Origin: Turritopsis dohrnii
Taxonomy: Eukaryota; Cnidaria; Hydrozoa; Anthoathecata; Oceaniidae
Reading direction: 5' to 3'
Assembly (NCBI GenBank): GCA_027922465.2
Contig: BQMF02000011.1
Span: 1,736,001-1,800,000 of the forward strand
DNA: 64,000 nt
In this document: positions 48,092-59,440 of the stretch, one piece after another
Layout of the letters: each line of letters begins with the position of its first letter
Numbering within the stretch: position 1 is the stretch's first letter
Position numbers and translations under genes: made by a program
Notes under the pieces: model-generated
What the model saw: only the letters and a program-made list of their open reading frames with translations
The model's database searches: none
Told to the model about the DNA's origin: nothing

Positions 48092-51000
48092 TCATTTCGT
48101 GGAAATACTTGACAGGTCCAATGTAGTGGAAACACGAAATATGCTTGGTAACATGTTGCTTAGCGAGATAAATAGATCTTCAGAAATCCCCTGAAATGAA
48201 ATTGTTTCAAGAGTATTGTGATTGACAGGTCCAGTGTTGCGGAAACACCAAATACGCCTGGCAACATGTAGCTTAACGAATCAAATAGTTCTTCAGAAAT
48301 AGAAGTGATTAAAGAGACATCCAGATGCGAAAGAAAGCCACTAACGATATAAAGACGCGGGATTTTCAAATTAAAACGCGGCACGAGATCAAATCGTACA
48401 AAGCAGTTACCGTGGGAACAACGAATTGCAAAGTTCTTTCATCATGCCCATCCCAGGACAAACTTTCCATCATGAAACCTTCAAGAAAACAAATGAAAAT
48501 TGAGGTGGAGATGTGAACAGGTAATTTGGTGTGTTTACTTATTTTCAAAGTTTTAAATTTGAAGATGAAATTGAATGGCAAGATAATTTTTGCGACGGAC
48601 ATACTTGATGATTTTAAAGTTTTCTCTTAACAGTCTTTCGATGCAGGTTTTTCTGCAGAAGACTTATCACAGTCACAGAGACAGATAGATATTCACCGCA
48701 TCGCTAAATTTTCGAGCCCAGACCACTTTTGTGGCACATCAGAGACGCAGAGAGAAGACGAATTCAAATGGCGAAGAAAGTCAACAATTGATTTGTTGAT
48801 TGGCTTCTTGTGACGAAATTTAGCACCTTCTAAAATTATTGACTCAGAAAGGTATAAATTAAACAACAAACTTCAAAGGAACGATCTTTTATATGCACGA
48901 TGATTTCATGTAAAGGAACACGAGGGTTAGTCAACTGACTTGATTGTCACTGATTGTAATATAACCACACCACACCTTTAACACATTTGAAAACCAACTC
49001 TGCTCTTTTCAAACACCATTGGACGGTCATACCCTGAAAAACAATTTGAACAGATACAAACTAACCAACATATTTTCTCGTACTTTTAAATTTAATATGA
49101 AAGGGTACGTATACAAAAGTGATGGACACACATTCTGATTTTCTTAGTCGGAATGATTGTAGAAAAAGTATAATGGGAGTAAGGCCAGGATAAAAAAAAA
49201 GATGATTATTCCGCGCCTTCACATGAAAATAGAACAGAAATATAAAACATAGAACAGGGTTCACTTTTACGGTATAACGGCATTGAACCTTTTTTGTCCG
49301 GTATAAAAAACGACGGGATTACGGTATTTCATCTTCTGCCGGTGACAGTAAATCGCCCGTTTTTTGTGTTATTTATGCACAAAAAATCCGGTTTTCGGTA
49401 TGGGGTAGTTTGTCATACACGTGATCATGATATGTCGATATTTTGAATAGTGCGTTTTGGCACAATATTTCGAATGTTTTCATCCTTTTGTTTTTGTTGT
49501 TGTTGTCGCGTCTTTTTTGTCTAAAATAGCTGTTCTTCTACGCAATTCATAGCAGCTAGTAAGTTATACATTGTAGACAGGGTGATGGAGGATGTTGGAA
49601 AGATTTTTCTTTGCATTTGTTTTACGTTTCAAAAATTAAATCAGAAGAACTGTGTTCAAAAAACGGGATAAGTGAGTGAGAGGTGTTCTGTCTAACAAGT
49701 TAAAAATGACCGTTTTAAAAACTACCGCGCTTTATTTCATAAAGCTGGTGATTCCGGCAAATCTTATTAGGAAGCGTTCAACTTCAAGGTAAAAATTGAT
49801 CTAGAGACTCTGGAAACCAAAATTTTCTTCGTCGTCCAACCATGGTGGGCGACATTTTAGGCAAATTACTCTATTTTTTAAGAATTATTTGTTTATCTTG
49901 TATACATGTGGAAAAAGTCGTTATTAGGATGTTGATTACTTCTTAGCGAATTTAATAAGAACGCAGTATAACGAAACAAAAATTATTAAGTGGTTTCGAA
50001 ACCCTTTGAGCAATAAATGGTACTTGCAAGCATTGCCATTCAATCAAATCGCTAATTCGTTCTTGGATTCATTTAACTATTACTCAGTGTCTGTGACACT
50101 TCGAAACAAAATTTGTACCTCAAGTAACGACAACATTCATGATAGGTACAAAACATTAGTGAACGTCCAATATGATCGATTCAAAAGAACTCGTGCAGGT
50201 TAGAAGGAAACTCGCCAATCGGATGATAGCAAACATGACAGTAGAAGTCTTAGTAGAGAGGTAAGGGCACACCTCCCAGGATAAAAAAAGGAAAATGGAT
50301 TAGGAAAAATAGTGATTCGTGAAAACTGTAGTAGAAAATATTGACCCTTTAGAATATTCTCACCCCCCGTGGTTTACGCTTATGACTAACCCTGACCCTA
50401 ACCCTAACAATAACAAAGAAAACCTAACAAGTCATAAGCGTCAACCACGGGGGTGAAAATATTCTAAGGGGTCAATATTTTCTACCATAAAACACAATAA
50501 CATTCAGTTGAAATGCACTCTCGTTTTCTTTCAATCCACCGATCGTTCAAAAAAGAATTCAGCATGTGTACACGGAGCCTTATAACGAGCTATGAGCATG
50601 ACTATGAACGCTTACGAAAATACATTTACCTCATTCATTTCGTGGACTAAAAATAACGGTATGGCAACATTGGTGATGCTGTAACGTGTGGCGGCCAACA
50701 TGATGTTTCGTATACCAGTCATAATCGGATGACGGGAATTTAAATTTGATGACATCAGCGAATCATCTGAGACCAAGTGAAAAACGCAGTGCACTTCAGC
50801 AAGATTCGAATGTTTCGTAATGTAAAAGTCACCTAATTAGAGAAGCGTATATCTCTCATGATCAGTTGAAAGAAATGACGTAAAAGAAACCAATGCGTTA
50901 CCTGTTTGAAGAAGTTTGGCTGGATCACGTGACTTTCCCGAAACTGTTGATTGCGGCTTATGATTGGACAGGTTCTGTTCCACCAAACAGATCTGTTTGT

Positions 51001-54000
51001 CGATGTCAGGGAAATGAAAGTCTGTCGACTCGTGACAAATTTCCCGAAATCCTAAATAACAACAACGAAGGAGAACATTATGGGTAGTTCGCTGACTTTG
51101 TATCAACGGCCTTTGTGACTACCTAGAGAACTTTGTGATTTCGTTTTTTTATGGTTTTCTTACCAACATTGCAAGTTATACATACTTTTCTTTATCCCTA
51201 ACGACGTATGTAATCTGTCATCGACCAACAACAATAGCGCTGATAACTTCTCTGAGTACAACGTTAAAGCCGTCTGCAAGCGTTGCGGTTGAGGAACGAT
51301 ACTGCCACTAAGCGAAAATACAAGAGGTAGGTATCAGTTGAGAAAGAGAGGAAGCTTATTAACACCAGCAATAAAATAAAATAAAATCGTTAAAAAAAAT
51401 CGATGTTTTAGTACAGACATAACTTCTTAGTGTTTTTTTCATTATACACGCTTTATATTTTATAAGAACACTGAAAATCAAGAAAACCTTGCGATGGTTT
51501 TAACCTTTTCCATTCCAAGGCTTAAAATGTTCTTAATATGTTCTTAATTTATACTAATTTACTTAATTTAATAATGTCATTTTATCTTTAGTCGTATAGT
51601 TTTTTGAAAAAAGAAAGTGTAAAAACAAAAAGCCTTATGTTCTTAGCATGTTCTTATAAAGTATAAGAATATGCTTTATAAGAATGTTCAAGATGAAATT
51701 TGCCAAAAAGTAAAGAATGTCTTAAGAATATTGCCATCTTAAGATTTTGTGAGCTCAAAATTTATTTTGTCAGAATTTATTTTGTTTTATATTTAGGTAC
51801 TATTTTTTTTGTGTAATTTATCAATAAACATTCTCTTACGTGGTTCCCCATTGCTGAAGTGGCTATATTTTTGCAATTTTAGCTGTGAATACCCTTCTAT
51901 TTTTTGCCTTTAGAGTTTTATCTTTTGTTGGGCAGGAAAAGTTAGGAACGGCCTTAAGAATGTCTTAAGAATATACTACGATGATTTTGACTAAAAATGT
52001 AAGAATATCATGAAATGAAAAAACACCATTCTTATAAAAAAAATCATGTAGTACTTTTTGCCGATTAAGATCTCTTACACACTTGAAGAGAACAAATTGC
52101 CATTTGCGCATGTTTATTGGTGCGAAAATAAACTGCTTTTCCTTTTTGAGAAAGTTTTTTCTGTGCGTGCGTAAAAATTTGTCTAAAAAACCGTCATTCG
52201 CGAAAGTTTTGCCGTAAACAGTTGCCAACTTAATGTTAAAAATCCAGGCTAAAAGTACTTTTCAATAAACCATGGGTATTTCTAACAGTGAAATAATGTC
52301 ATCAAAGAAAACATACTGTTGCAAGCATCAGAAATGAAACAGTTGCATAAAAATTATTCTAATAATTAGATAGACTACGTAACTGACACGTACATATGCA
52401 TAACGTAATTCTAGAGTAAACATTATACAAAGTATGGTTACCATGGTTACTAAAGACACACCAGTTTTAACATTCTTTTAAAAAAGATTTCAATGAAGGA
52501 TGCAGAGATGAGACAGACTTACGAAAGCTTTAAAATGGATTGTAGAAGGAAAGAAGAATTTTTTTTACCCGACAAAAGTAGTTTTACATTGGCAATAGTC
52601 TAGGATATCACGACAGATTAGCCTGATGTTGTGCATACTTTTCATTTGATTCCCTAAAACAAGAATAGAACCTCAACGAGTTGAAAATTCAAGAGAAAAA
52701 CAAAAACGAGTCTACTGAAACATAAATACACTCACCAAGATAAATAGTGAAGCTTTCTTCCATGTATTGCTCTTGTGTTGACGAAACATCATAGCTCACT
52801 TGATAGCTTTCTTGAGAAGGACTTCTTAATACTCTAGGAGAAGGACCTTTGTTTCTGTAGCTATCATCAGCAATCGTTCTTTCATGGACAGTCACCACCC
52901 ACTCTCTATATTCACGCTTTTGAGTTTCTTGGAGTTCAGAAAGGGCACTCGACCAATAAATTTCTTGCATCTAAAGTCAATCACAATTATTTCAGGGAAC
53001 TACAAAAAAACCATACTACTAATGGCTGGATTGTGCACCGATGGTGTAGTGGTTAGTACCTCTGCTGTGACCCGTGTTCGAGTTCAGTTATGTCGTATCC
53101 CGATACTCCACTCCGATGCGCTTTAAAAGCAGGGTATCAGTCCATTAGGTACCACGACTAAATCATGGTTATGGTCAAAAATGGGACAAGTTAGAGCAAT
53201 GCTATATGTATCTCTGGCGGTAAGTCAACTACTACCGGGTGCACCAGAAAAAACTCCGGACGTTTGAAGAGATATTACGTGAAGTAGAAAACATATTTTT
53301 CAAAAAAAATTTTTTAAACGTGTAGAGGAAAGATTGAAAAAAAATTTCCTTTTTAAATTATTACTTTTGGTTAAGTCGATGAAAAGTTATTAAAAGAAAA
53401 CTAAAAAAGCAATTTTCAAAAAAGTGCAAAAAAACGCTAAAAATGGCTAACAAAAGTCCATCAATGAATCTGTAATAATATAGTGCAAGTGCACGAGATT
53501 TATGAACTTTTTTACTATAAATGATGATAGTAAAGAAGAATATTCATTCCCGAGGGCTTTCGCTAGAAACATGATTTCAAAACGTTTCAAATGTTTTCTC
53601 CTTGTGAGAACATTTTTTACAGAAATATTGATGTATTTTTTTCAAGATGCCTCGTTTAACATTAGATCAACGCGTTTGGATATGTATCGAATTTTCAAAA
53701 TGTAACAATGCACGTGAGGTTATTAGACGTTGGGTGAACCGTTGGCCAAACGATCGTCCTCCAACCGATAAAACAGTTAAACAAACATTTCTTAAGTTTG
53801 AAGCAGAAGCTACCTGTCACAACCTAAACAAGGGTCGAAGTGGCAGGGCACGTACAGTGAGAACTGCTAGAAACATCAATAATGTTAGAACATCACTCCA
53901 ACAAGACGGTATTCGGACATCGAGAAGAAATGGATTAAACTTATCCCCTTCCTCATTCCTACGTATTACGAGAGAGTTAAAATTTCATCCATACGTTTTA

Positions 54001-57000
54001 GTGAAGAAGCAGCGATTGAAAGACGGTGACTCAGCTCGACGACTAGCTTTTTGCAACTGGTTCCAAAATAGTTTGAACAACCAAAATGTTTTACAGAACT
54101 TGATCATATCTGACGAGGCTATTTTTAGTCTGAATTCAGATGTTAATTCAAAAAATGTTATTTATTACTCTCCTTATGGACAAGGTCATCCACAAGACCA
54201 CTATATTGAATTTGAGCAAGGTGCTGATCAAATAATGGTGTGGATGGGCCTGACTGGTACAGGACAGGTGCTAGGTCCTCACTTTGTTCGTAATCGACTT
54301 GATACGCGTGAATATTTACGAATTGTTAGGTACCATGTAGTTCAGGGTGATTTTAGGAGGTTAAATATCAACAGAGCAACAACTTGGTGGGTCCAGGATG
54401 GGGCTCCTGCTCACACCAGCAATGCAACAATAAGGTACCTTCAAGGACAGTTCCCAGGTAAAGTAGTGAGTAAACAAGGTGATGTTCCATGGCCTCCAAG
54501 ATCTCCAGACTTGACAGTTTGTGACTTTTTCTTGTGGGGCTATTTAAAACATCAAATTTGGACACAGCCCCAAAACCATCTGCCTCAAAATATCAGAGAT
54601 CTGAAAATAGCCCTACAAAATGCATCGAATAATTTGGATCCAGCTATGATAAGAAATGCATTTAATGGTATGGTAAATCGTGTAAACAAGTGTATTTTAA
54701 TAAATGGAAATACATTTGCAGATGAATAAAAATTATGTTGTTCTTTATTGTTGTTTTTCACTTACTTCTCCATGTCGCTATTTTGTTAGCCATTTTTAGC
54801 GTTTTTTTGCACTTTTTTGAAAATTGCTTTTTTAGTTTTCTTTTAATAACTTTTCATCGACTTAACCAAAAGTAATAATTTAAAAAGGAAAATTTTTTTC
54901 AATCTTTCCTCTACACGTTTAAAAACTTTTTTTTGAAAAATATGTTTTCTACTTCACGTAATATCTCTTCAAACGTCCGGAGTTTTTTCTGGTGCACCCG
55001 GTAGTTGCAAGTCAGCGGGCAGAATAGCCAACCATTACGGATGGAAACCCAAGGACTTAAAACTCCCAGTTACTTAGATTCCTGTAAATAAGACCAACAG
55101 ACGTTATGCTTAGAAAGGGACCTAATATCAAAAACGGGTATACGTAGCCATAAAAATAAAACCAGGAACAGCTTTGGAACTTTCCAAAATGTGGTTTCAT
55201 CCTAATGCTTGAATAAAATAACATTACCTGTGATTCTTCCAACTGACGGGAAGCCAAGGTATTTACGTCATCATCCGTTTTTGTGACACCTACTGAAGAA
55301 ACGATTTCCTCCATTTCTTGAACCTGTCTAAACCGTAAAATATAACCAGGTTGATGAAAATCTGTAAATTACTAGCAGTGAAGTAATATGTTTGTTTTCA
55401 AATTTTTCAATTACTGCAAGAAATTTTTTAAGCAAACAATTCCCTACCTTTCTGTTAATTCTTTCAAAGCGTTCTCCTTTTGTTTTATGAGATCTCTCAT
55501 TGCTTGCCCAAAACTATATTCCAATCGCAGCAAAGTATCAAGAGCCGGTGAGTGGATGAGAGTATGGTAGATATCTGACCAAGCACTGCCTGCAGAAGCT
55601 TCATTTGAATTTTGGAGTTGACCTTTAGAAAATTCCTGAGTCCACTCTTTACTTATCTCTTCTCTCATATTAGGTTCACGCAATTTCTTGAATAATTGGC
55701 TATATACTTTCTTTTCAAATTCTTTTGTTGCTTCAACAACAAAAGCTTCCAAGGATTTATATAATTCTAAAAAAAGTAAATAATCTATAAAAAAAGATTC
55801 AAATATATATGTTTTGACTCATTTCAGACACTTAAGTGCAATTCCAGGGGATTTTGATAATAAAGATAAAACAATACATGAATAGCATTACCATTAGCAC
55901 TACCATAGAAAAACAAAACAAGACGCACCTGCAGATAGAAGTATTTCTGCAAAATGACTGTAAGAACCATGAATGTCATTCAGACATACAGTTCACTACA
56001 TGTAACTATTCTACACTATCAACATGCAAAAAAACATTCCGTTGTTGTTTAATAGTTTGACAAGATATTTTAAACTTATAATCTCATTTCCTAGAGCATC
56101 AAGAAAGCTAAATTGACACCTGAAAAACTCAAGAGATCAAGCTTAAAGAATCATATCAAGTCCATTAGCCAAAACTTTTCTGCAGATGCTTAAAAAACTT
56201 GCGATTGTTTGGACAGTATTGCTACGCACATGGCTTGTGTATTATTCGATATAAGAAGTATTCCAAATCTATTATCTACGCTAATAAAAAGTTTCTTTAA
56301 ATCATATCATAAAATCATTGAAAAATAAAGAAAGATCATTAAAAACAATTCCGTAAGTAAAGTGTATGTAACAAGTCAGAGGCTGAAATAAAAACACAGG
56401 TATTGACAGCTGAGAGGGATATTCAATGTACATCCATACCAAACTAAGCCTGACACAAACTGTCGACAAAAACAGTTTCTTATTCTGATGTAGGCTGATA
56501 AGGACAGATGTAGTAAAAGACTTTAATCTGACACAAAATGTTAACAAGGACATCTTCTTTGTATGATCCCAACTTTCAAATAGGACAGATGTTGTTGAAG
56601 GCCCTAGTCTGACCCAAACTGTCAAAAAGAACAGTCTCCTCATTAATTAATTATAGTGCAACTCTACTGAGGCTGTTTATAGTATTATACCATGTCAATA
56701 GCACTGTAGGTCCAAAATATATACATAAATATGGATAGAAGGCTGAATTATATGTTGACCACATTGAAGGAGCCAAAGCATTGCCTGGTAAAAATTCAGT
56801 ATTGACCAAATTAGAGGGTTGACCATTGTTGTTGCAGTTTGACCTTATAAGACACAAACTGAAACCAGAGTACCTGTAAATAATCAACCAACGTAGAAAT
56901 CTACCACCTGGCTTCACAACCTCAGCAGCCAAACTCCCCCTTGGTATATTTATGCCTATCAACCCACCAACGTAGATGAGTGTTCAGATCATTAAACTTA

Positions 57001-59440
57001 TCAGCAGTTAATCATTATAGTATATGTGGTGACAGCAATTTCCATCCCTAAGTAAGTCAATGCCTGGGTATGGAATGCCCAACTTGATTCATATGGACTA
57101 CATGCTTCTCATGTCTTTCTCCACATAATGTTTCAATGGACCAAAAATCAAAAAAGTTACCAAAGGTAAATAAAAATTCAACATAACAATTCATCAAAAC
57201 AGTTAAAAATGAGCTGGGACAACTCCTAAATAGCAATGAAGTATCCACAAAATAAAAGCCTTGACCAAGAACCTTTCTTTATTGATTCTTTCATTGACAG
57301 CATTCTCCTGGGGTGAAGAGAGATCTAAGATGATCCTGAAAGTCCCATCTCTTTTAAACGAAGAGAACAATGAGAAGAGTCTAGAGAGGTTGCCAAGAAG
57401 GGACTGCTGTATGACCTACCCCGTTGATTTCTTGGGCTATCGCCCCTCAGACTGTTAAGGAGTTACTGCGAAATGACAATAAATTCCTAGGTTTAGCAAC
57501 AACCCTTTATTAAATTGAAACATTGTAGATGATTGCCCAATGTTGCATAAGTGCACAGATACGATTTGGATCCAAAACAATAAATGAAATTGTTCCATGC
57601 TGCCATCCAAGAAGATAAATTGCAAACCTTGGGGTGGCTTAACTTTAGGAGCAAGCAATACTGAACGCTGCTCCACCCCACTGATATTGTTCACTGGTCG
57701 ACCTCGAGGGCCTTGAGGTCAAGTTTTCTAGTAAATGCAGCATGGTGAGAACTTTGATAAAGCACATCATGTGAAAGACAAATACAACCACCAGCACTAC
57801 TTTACAAGAAGAAAATTGTCACTACTAATAAATGTACTCCGAACATTTACCAGCAAGAATCAAAAAATCTGTACAGTTCTAAGATATTAGATATAACATA
57901 TGAAATCCAAAAACAATAACTAATCCCCTAATTATTCCTTATTCTACTTGATTCTCTGATCTAATGTTTGTTAAACCAGCACTAGGGAAAAGTTATATTC
58001 TGGGCTCGATCTTAAAATTTTAACCCGACAGGCATTACAGCAGGACGCTATTTTCCTTCTACAAAATCTTTGACAGTCTTGCACCACAATATATATTTAT
58101 CTGGCAGCTCAGAATTCAGCTTTACTCAACCTAAGGAAATGACCTCCTTTTCTATTGGAAGTTTGTACACAACTGTACCGCAATTCTTTTTTTCCTCTTT
58201 GTATGGCACAGTGGAACAACCTGAATAGTCATATAAGAGAACTTCCACCTATTTTGTGTTTCAAAGATGTTATTTTTGAATTTTTGAGACCAAAAGCTAC
58301 ACCATCTTATGATCTACGAAATAAACAGGGTCTCAAATTGCTCACACAGATGAGAGTTGGTTTCAGTCACTTACGTGAGCACAAGTATAGACATGGTTTT
58401 TTAGATACTCTTGATCCTTTTTGTTACATGCTGCACTAATGCCATTGAAACCACTGAGCACTACCTATTGCATTTCCCCGATTTCTCTAATGAACGGCTT
58501 TTTCCTTTCAACAGACTTCACAATCTTGACGTAATGTCTCTTCTGCTCAATCCTCAATATTTTTGTCGGATCTTGTTATATGGTTAATTCAAATTTTGGC
58601 ATGTTTGATAATGATAAAACAAATTTGTTTTTATACTGAAGATGGTGTAAGCCGATAAGCTTTCATAATTAATAAAATTTTGTATTTTATTTATCATTGT
58701 TACATGGTGATCCATGCCTCACATGGAAATTAAATTTTGAGATTATAAAGTCTACCATAAAGTTCACATCAAATTCCAATTCATATTTGTGTGTCTTATA
58801 ATAAAAATTTCATAAAAAAAATGTTTGTTAAAGGCAGCATCTTAGTCTATCTCAGTCCATTGCAGCTATGCTATTCATTGAATAACTGCCCTCCTGACAA
58901 GACAAGACAAGTCAGAGGAAAGCTGTATTTCTCAACTATCAAGTATAAGTCAGCAGGCAGTAAAACATATGAAATCTCAACAACTTGAAACTCCCGTTTA
59001 CTATTATGTATTATGGTTTTTCTAAAGGTATATTGTATGTATCATAATTCATTTTGCTACACCAAGATATATAACAGTTGAAAATAAGAAAATAAGAAAG
59101 AAAGAAATGGAAAAACATCTTTCTAAAATATATACACATGTATATGTAAATCCCCTGGAGTAATGCAAATTACAGTCCTCATTCTTCCATAACATAACAG
59201 AATGTAATAAATTATATACTAAAACATACCATCGTGCAAATAACATGGAATGCCATGGGATGCAATTAAACGAAAAGCTAGTTCATGAATGGCACTTTTT
59301 AATGGAATATCAAATGACACTTTCAAGCAATGCTGCATATCTCGTGAGCTGAAATTAAATGAAAATTCAACTTCTTGTGATGGATGATTCAAAAGATTGC
59401 CAGTATCCAAACAATGACTTCCAACTGGAGACAATGTCAT
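48092..59440 (-). CDS. FERRY3: C12orf4 homologue, FERRY Rab5-effector complex subunit
   Basis: Family role: subunit of the five-protein FERRY complex, a Rab5 effector linking early endosomes to mRNA. Eleven minus-strand exons: 59230-59440, 55448-55766, 55228-55327, 52736-52970, 52569-52653, 51186-51307, 50902-51051, 50630-50832, 48976-49033, 48411-48478, 48092-48190. The sum is 1650 nt, 549 aa plus stop (human 552). Landmarks in order: LASRLIASHGIPCYL-type N-terminus, SPALDTLLRLEYSFGQA, TDDDVNTLASRQLEESQ, LSELQETQKREYREWV, SMHNIRLICRDILDYC, RLQTALTLYS..LLLLVDDRL, CHESTDFHFPDID, DFYITKHSNLAEVH, HPIMTGIRNI...[44 protein letters not shown]. Splice phases agree throughout; exon 6 could start 6 nt later. 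Intron 3 holds a SINE with a mariner inside it; intron 10 holds a decayed copy of the last exon. Intron 1 is 3.5 kb with a LINE relic. Confidence 0.96.
48224..48303 (-). pseudogene. Duplicated, decayed copy of the FERRY3 terminal exon
   Basis: Minus-strand codons read ISEELFDSLSYMLPGVFGVS then ATLDLS, parallel to the real last exon ([26 protein letters not shown]) at 48111-48190. By eye about four fifths of bases match. The acceptor ATTTCAG of the real exon is replaced by CACTTCT, so it cannot be joined in frame to exon 10. The copies lie 113 bp apart in tandem. Confidence 0.85.
50331..50485. repeat. MITE with internal CCCTAA repeats, copy C (most complete)
   Basis: Full inverted arms of about 55 bp: GTAGAAAATATTGACCCTTT at the left, AAGGGGTCAATATTTTCTAC at the right, with GTGGTTTACGCTTATGAC and its complement inside. 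The centre has CCCTAA / CCCTGA words and AACAATAACAAAG. It lies in intron 8 of FERRY3. Confidence 0.9.
51440..52050. repeat. Degenerate inverted-repeat element in FERRY3 intron 5
   Basis: It opens TATACACGCTTTATATTTTA, carries repeated TTCTTAATATGTTCTTA and GAATGTCTTAAGAATAT words, and ends near CACCATTCTTATAAAAAAAA. It resembles the element at 15165-15570. The borders are approximate. Confidence 0.45.
53022..53234 (+). repeat. tRNA-derived SINE, 5' part
   Basis: Pol III promoter boxes are visible: box A as TGGTGTAGTGGTTAGTAC (53042-53059) and box B as GTGTTCGAGTTCA (53074-53086), with tRNA-like spacing. The element is then interrupted by the mariner at 53235 and resumes at 55002. It is in intron 3 of FERRY3. 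Confidence 0.78.
53235..55001 (+). mobile_element. Complete DD41D mariner-like transposon
   Basis: Bounded by TA target duplications (53233-53234 and 55002-55003). The terminal inverted repeats start CCGGGTGCACCAGAAAAAAC and run about 220 bp (53235-53456 and 54781-55001) with only a handful of differences by eye. The transposase frame between them is intact. Near-identical arms plus an open frame suggest recent, possibly still possible, mobility. It sits inside a SINE in a FERRY3 intron, with transposase antisense to the gene. Confidence 0.93.
53647..54729 (+). CDS. Mariner-family transposase
   Basis: 360 aa, uninterrupted. It cuts and joins transposon ends. The N-terminus (about residues 1-110) has paired helix-turn-helix character (LTLDQRVWICIEF..CNNAREVIRRW, then RRNGLNLSPSSFLRITRELK). 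The DDE/D core follows: first Asp in LIISDEAIF, second in WVQDGAPAHTSN, third in SPDLTVCDFFLWGYLK. Counting residues gives 41 between the second and third Asp, so DD41D, the spacing reported for rosa/VISITOR-type groups, not classic mariner DD34D. The ATG at 53647 sits just inside the left inverted repeat; a longer start is not supported by homology. Confidence 0.94.
   Translation: MPRLTLDQRVWICIEFSKCNNAREVIRRWVNRWPNDRPPTDKTVKQTFLKFEAEATCHNLNKGRSGRARTVRTARNINNVRTSLQQDGIRTSRRNGLNLSPSSFLRITRELKFHPYVLVKKQRLKDGDSARRLAFCNWFQNSLNNQNVLQNLIISDEAIFSLNSDVNSKNVIYYSPYGQGHPQDHYIEFEQGADQIMVWMGLTGTGQVLGPHFVRNRLDTREYLRIVRYHVVQGDFRRLNINRATTWWVQDGAPAHTSNATIRYLQGQFPGKVVSKQGDVPWPPRSPDLTVCDFFLWGYLKHQIWTQPQNHLPQNIRDLKIALQNASNNLDPAMIRNAFNGMVNRVNKCILINGNTFADE
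55002..55075 (+). repeat. tRNA-derived SINE, 3' part
   Basis: It continues the SINE interrupted by the mariner: CAAGTCAGCGGGCAGAATAG, then GGACTTAAAACTCCCAGTTA. A similar tail occurs at about 58895-59003 (AAGTCAGCAGGCAG, ACTTGAAACTCCCGTTTA). Confidence 0.6.
56440..56645. repeat. Three degenerate tandem units
   Basis: Units of about 70-80 bp containing CTGACACAAACTGTCGACAA, CTGACACAAAATGTTAACAA and CTGACCCAAACTGTCAAAAA, each followed by GAACAG/GGACAT-like text, in FERRY3 intron 1. They form an old minisatellite-like array. Confidence 0.55.
58010..58690 (+). pseudogene. LINE ORF2 3' fragment (different family)
   Basis: Plus-strand frames encode the common C-terminal tail NSFFPLCMAQWNNL, TPSYDLRNKQGLKLLTQMRV, GFSHLREHKYRHGFLDTLDP, then after a frameshift ETTEHYLLHFPDFSNERLFP and a stop near 58587. 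Upstream about 58010-58150 is also related but broken. It ends with the tail motif GAAGATGGTGTAAGCCGATAAGCTTT and an A/T-rich end. It lies in FERRY3 intron 1 antisense to the gene. Confidence 0.82.
58895..59003 (+). repeat. SINE tail-like copy
   Basis: GTATAAGTCAGCAGGCAGTA and CAACTTGAAACTCCCGTTTA match the 3' part of the SINE at 55002-55075 in order and spacing. No pol III boxes are seen in front, so it is a truncated copy. Confidence 0.5.

Noticed and set aside
48160..48384. 74-aa independent ORF on the minus strand
   Set aside because: It is the decayed duplicate of the FERRY3 terminal exon with flanking intron, not a gene.
49256..49420. CAGGGTTCACTTTTACGG as the left end of a hAT element
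   Set aside because: No inverted partner could be found downstream, so the element cannot be bounded.
53022..53110. Functional tRNA gene
   Set aside because: Box A and box B are present but the acceptor stem does not pair convincingly and the sequence continues into a repeat tail, so a tRNA-derived SINE fits better.
57261..57694. Overlapping plus and minus ORFs of 60-80 aa in FERRY3 intron 1
   Set aside because: No domain or family resemblance; probably chance frames in old repeat sequence.
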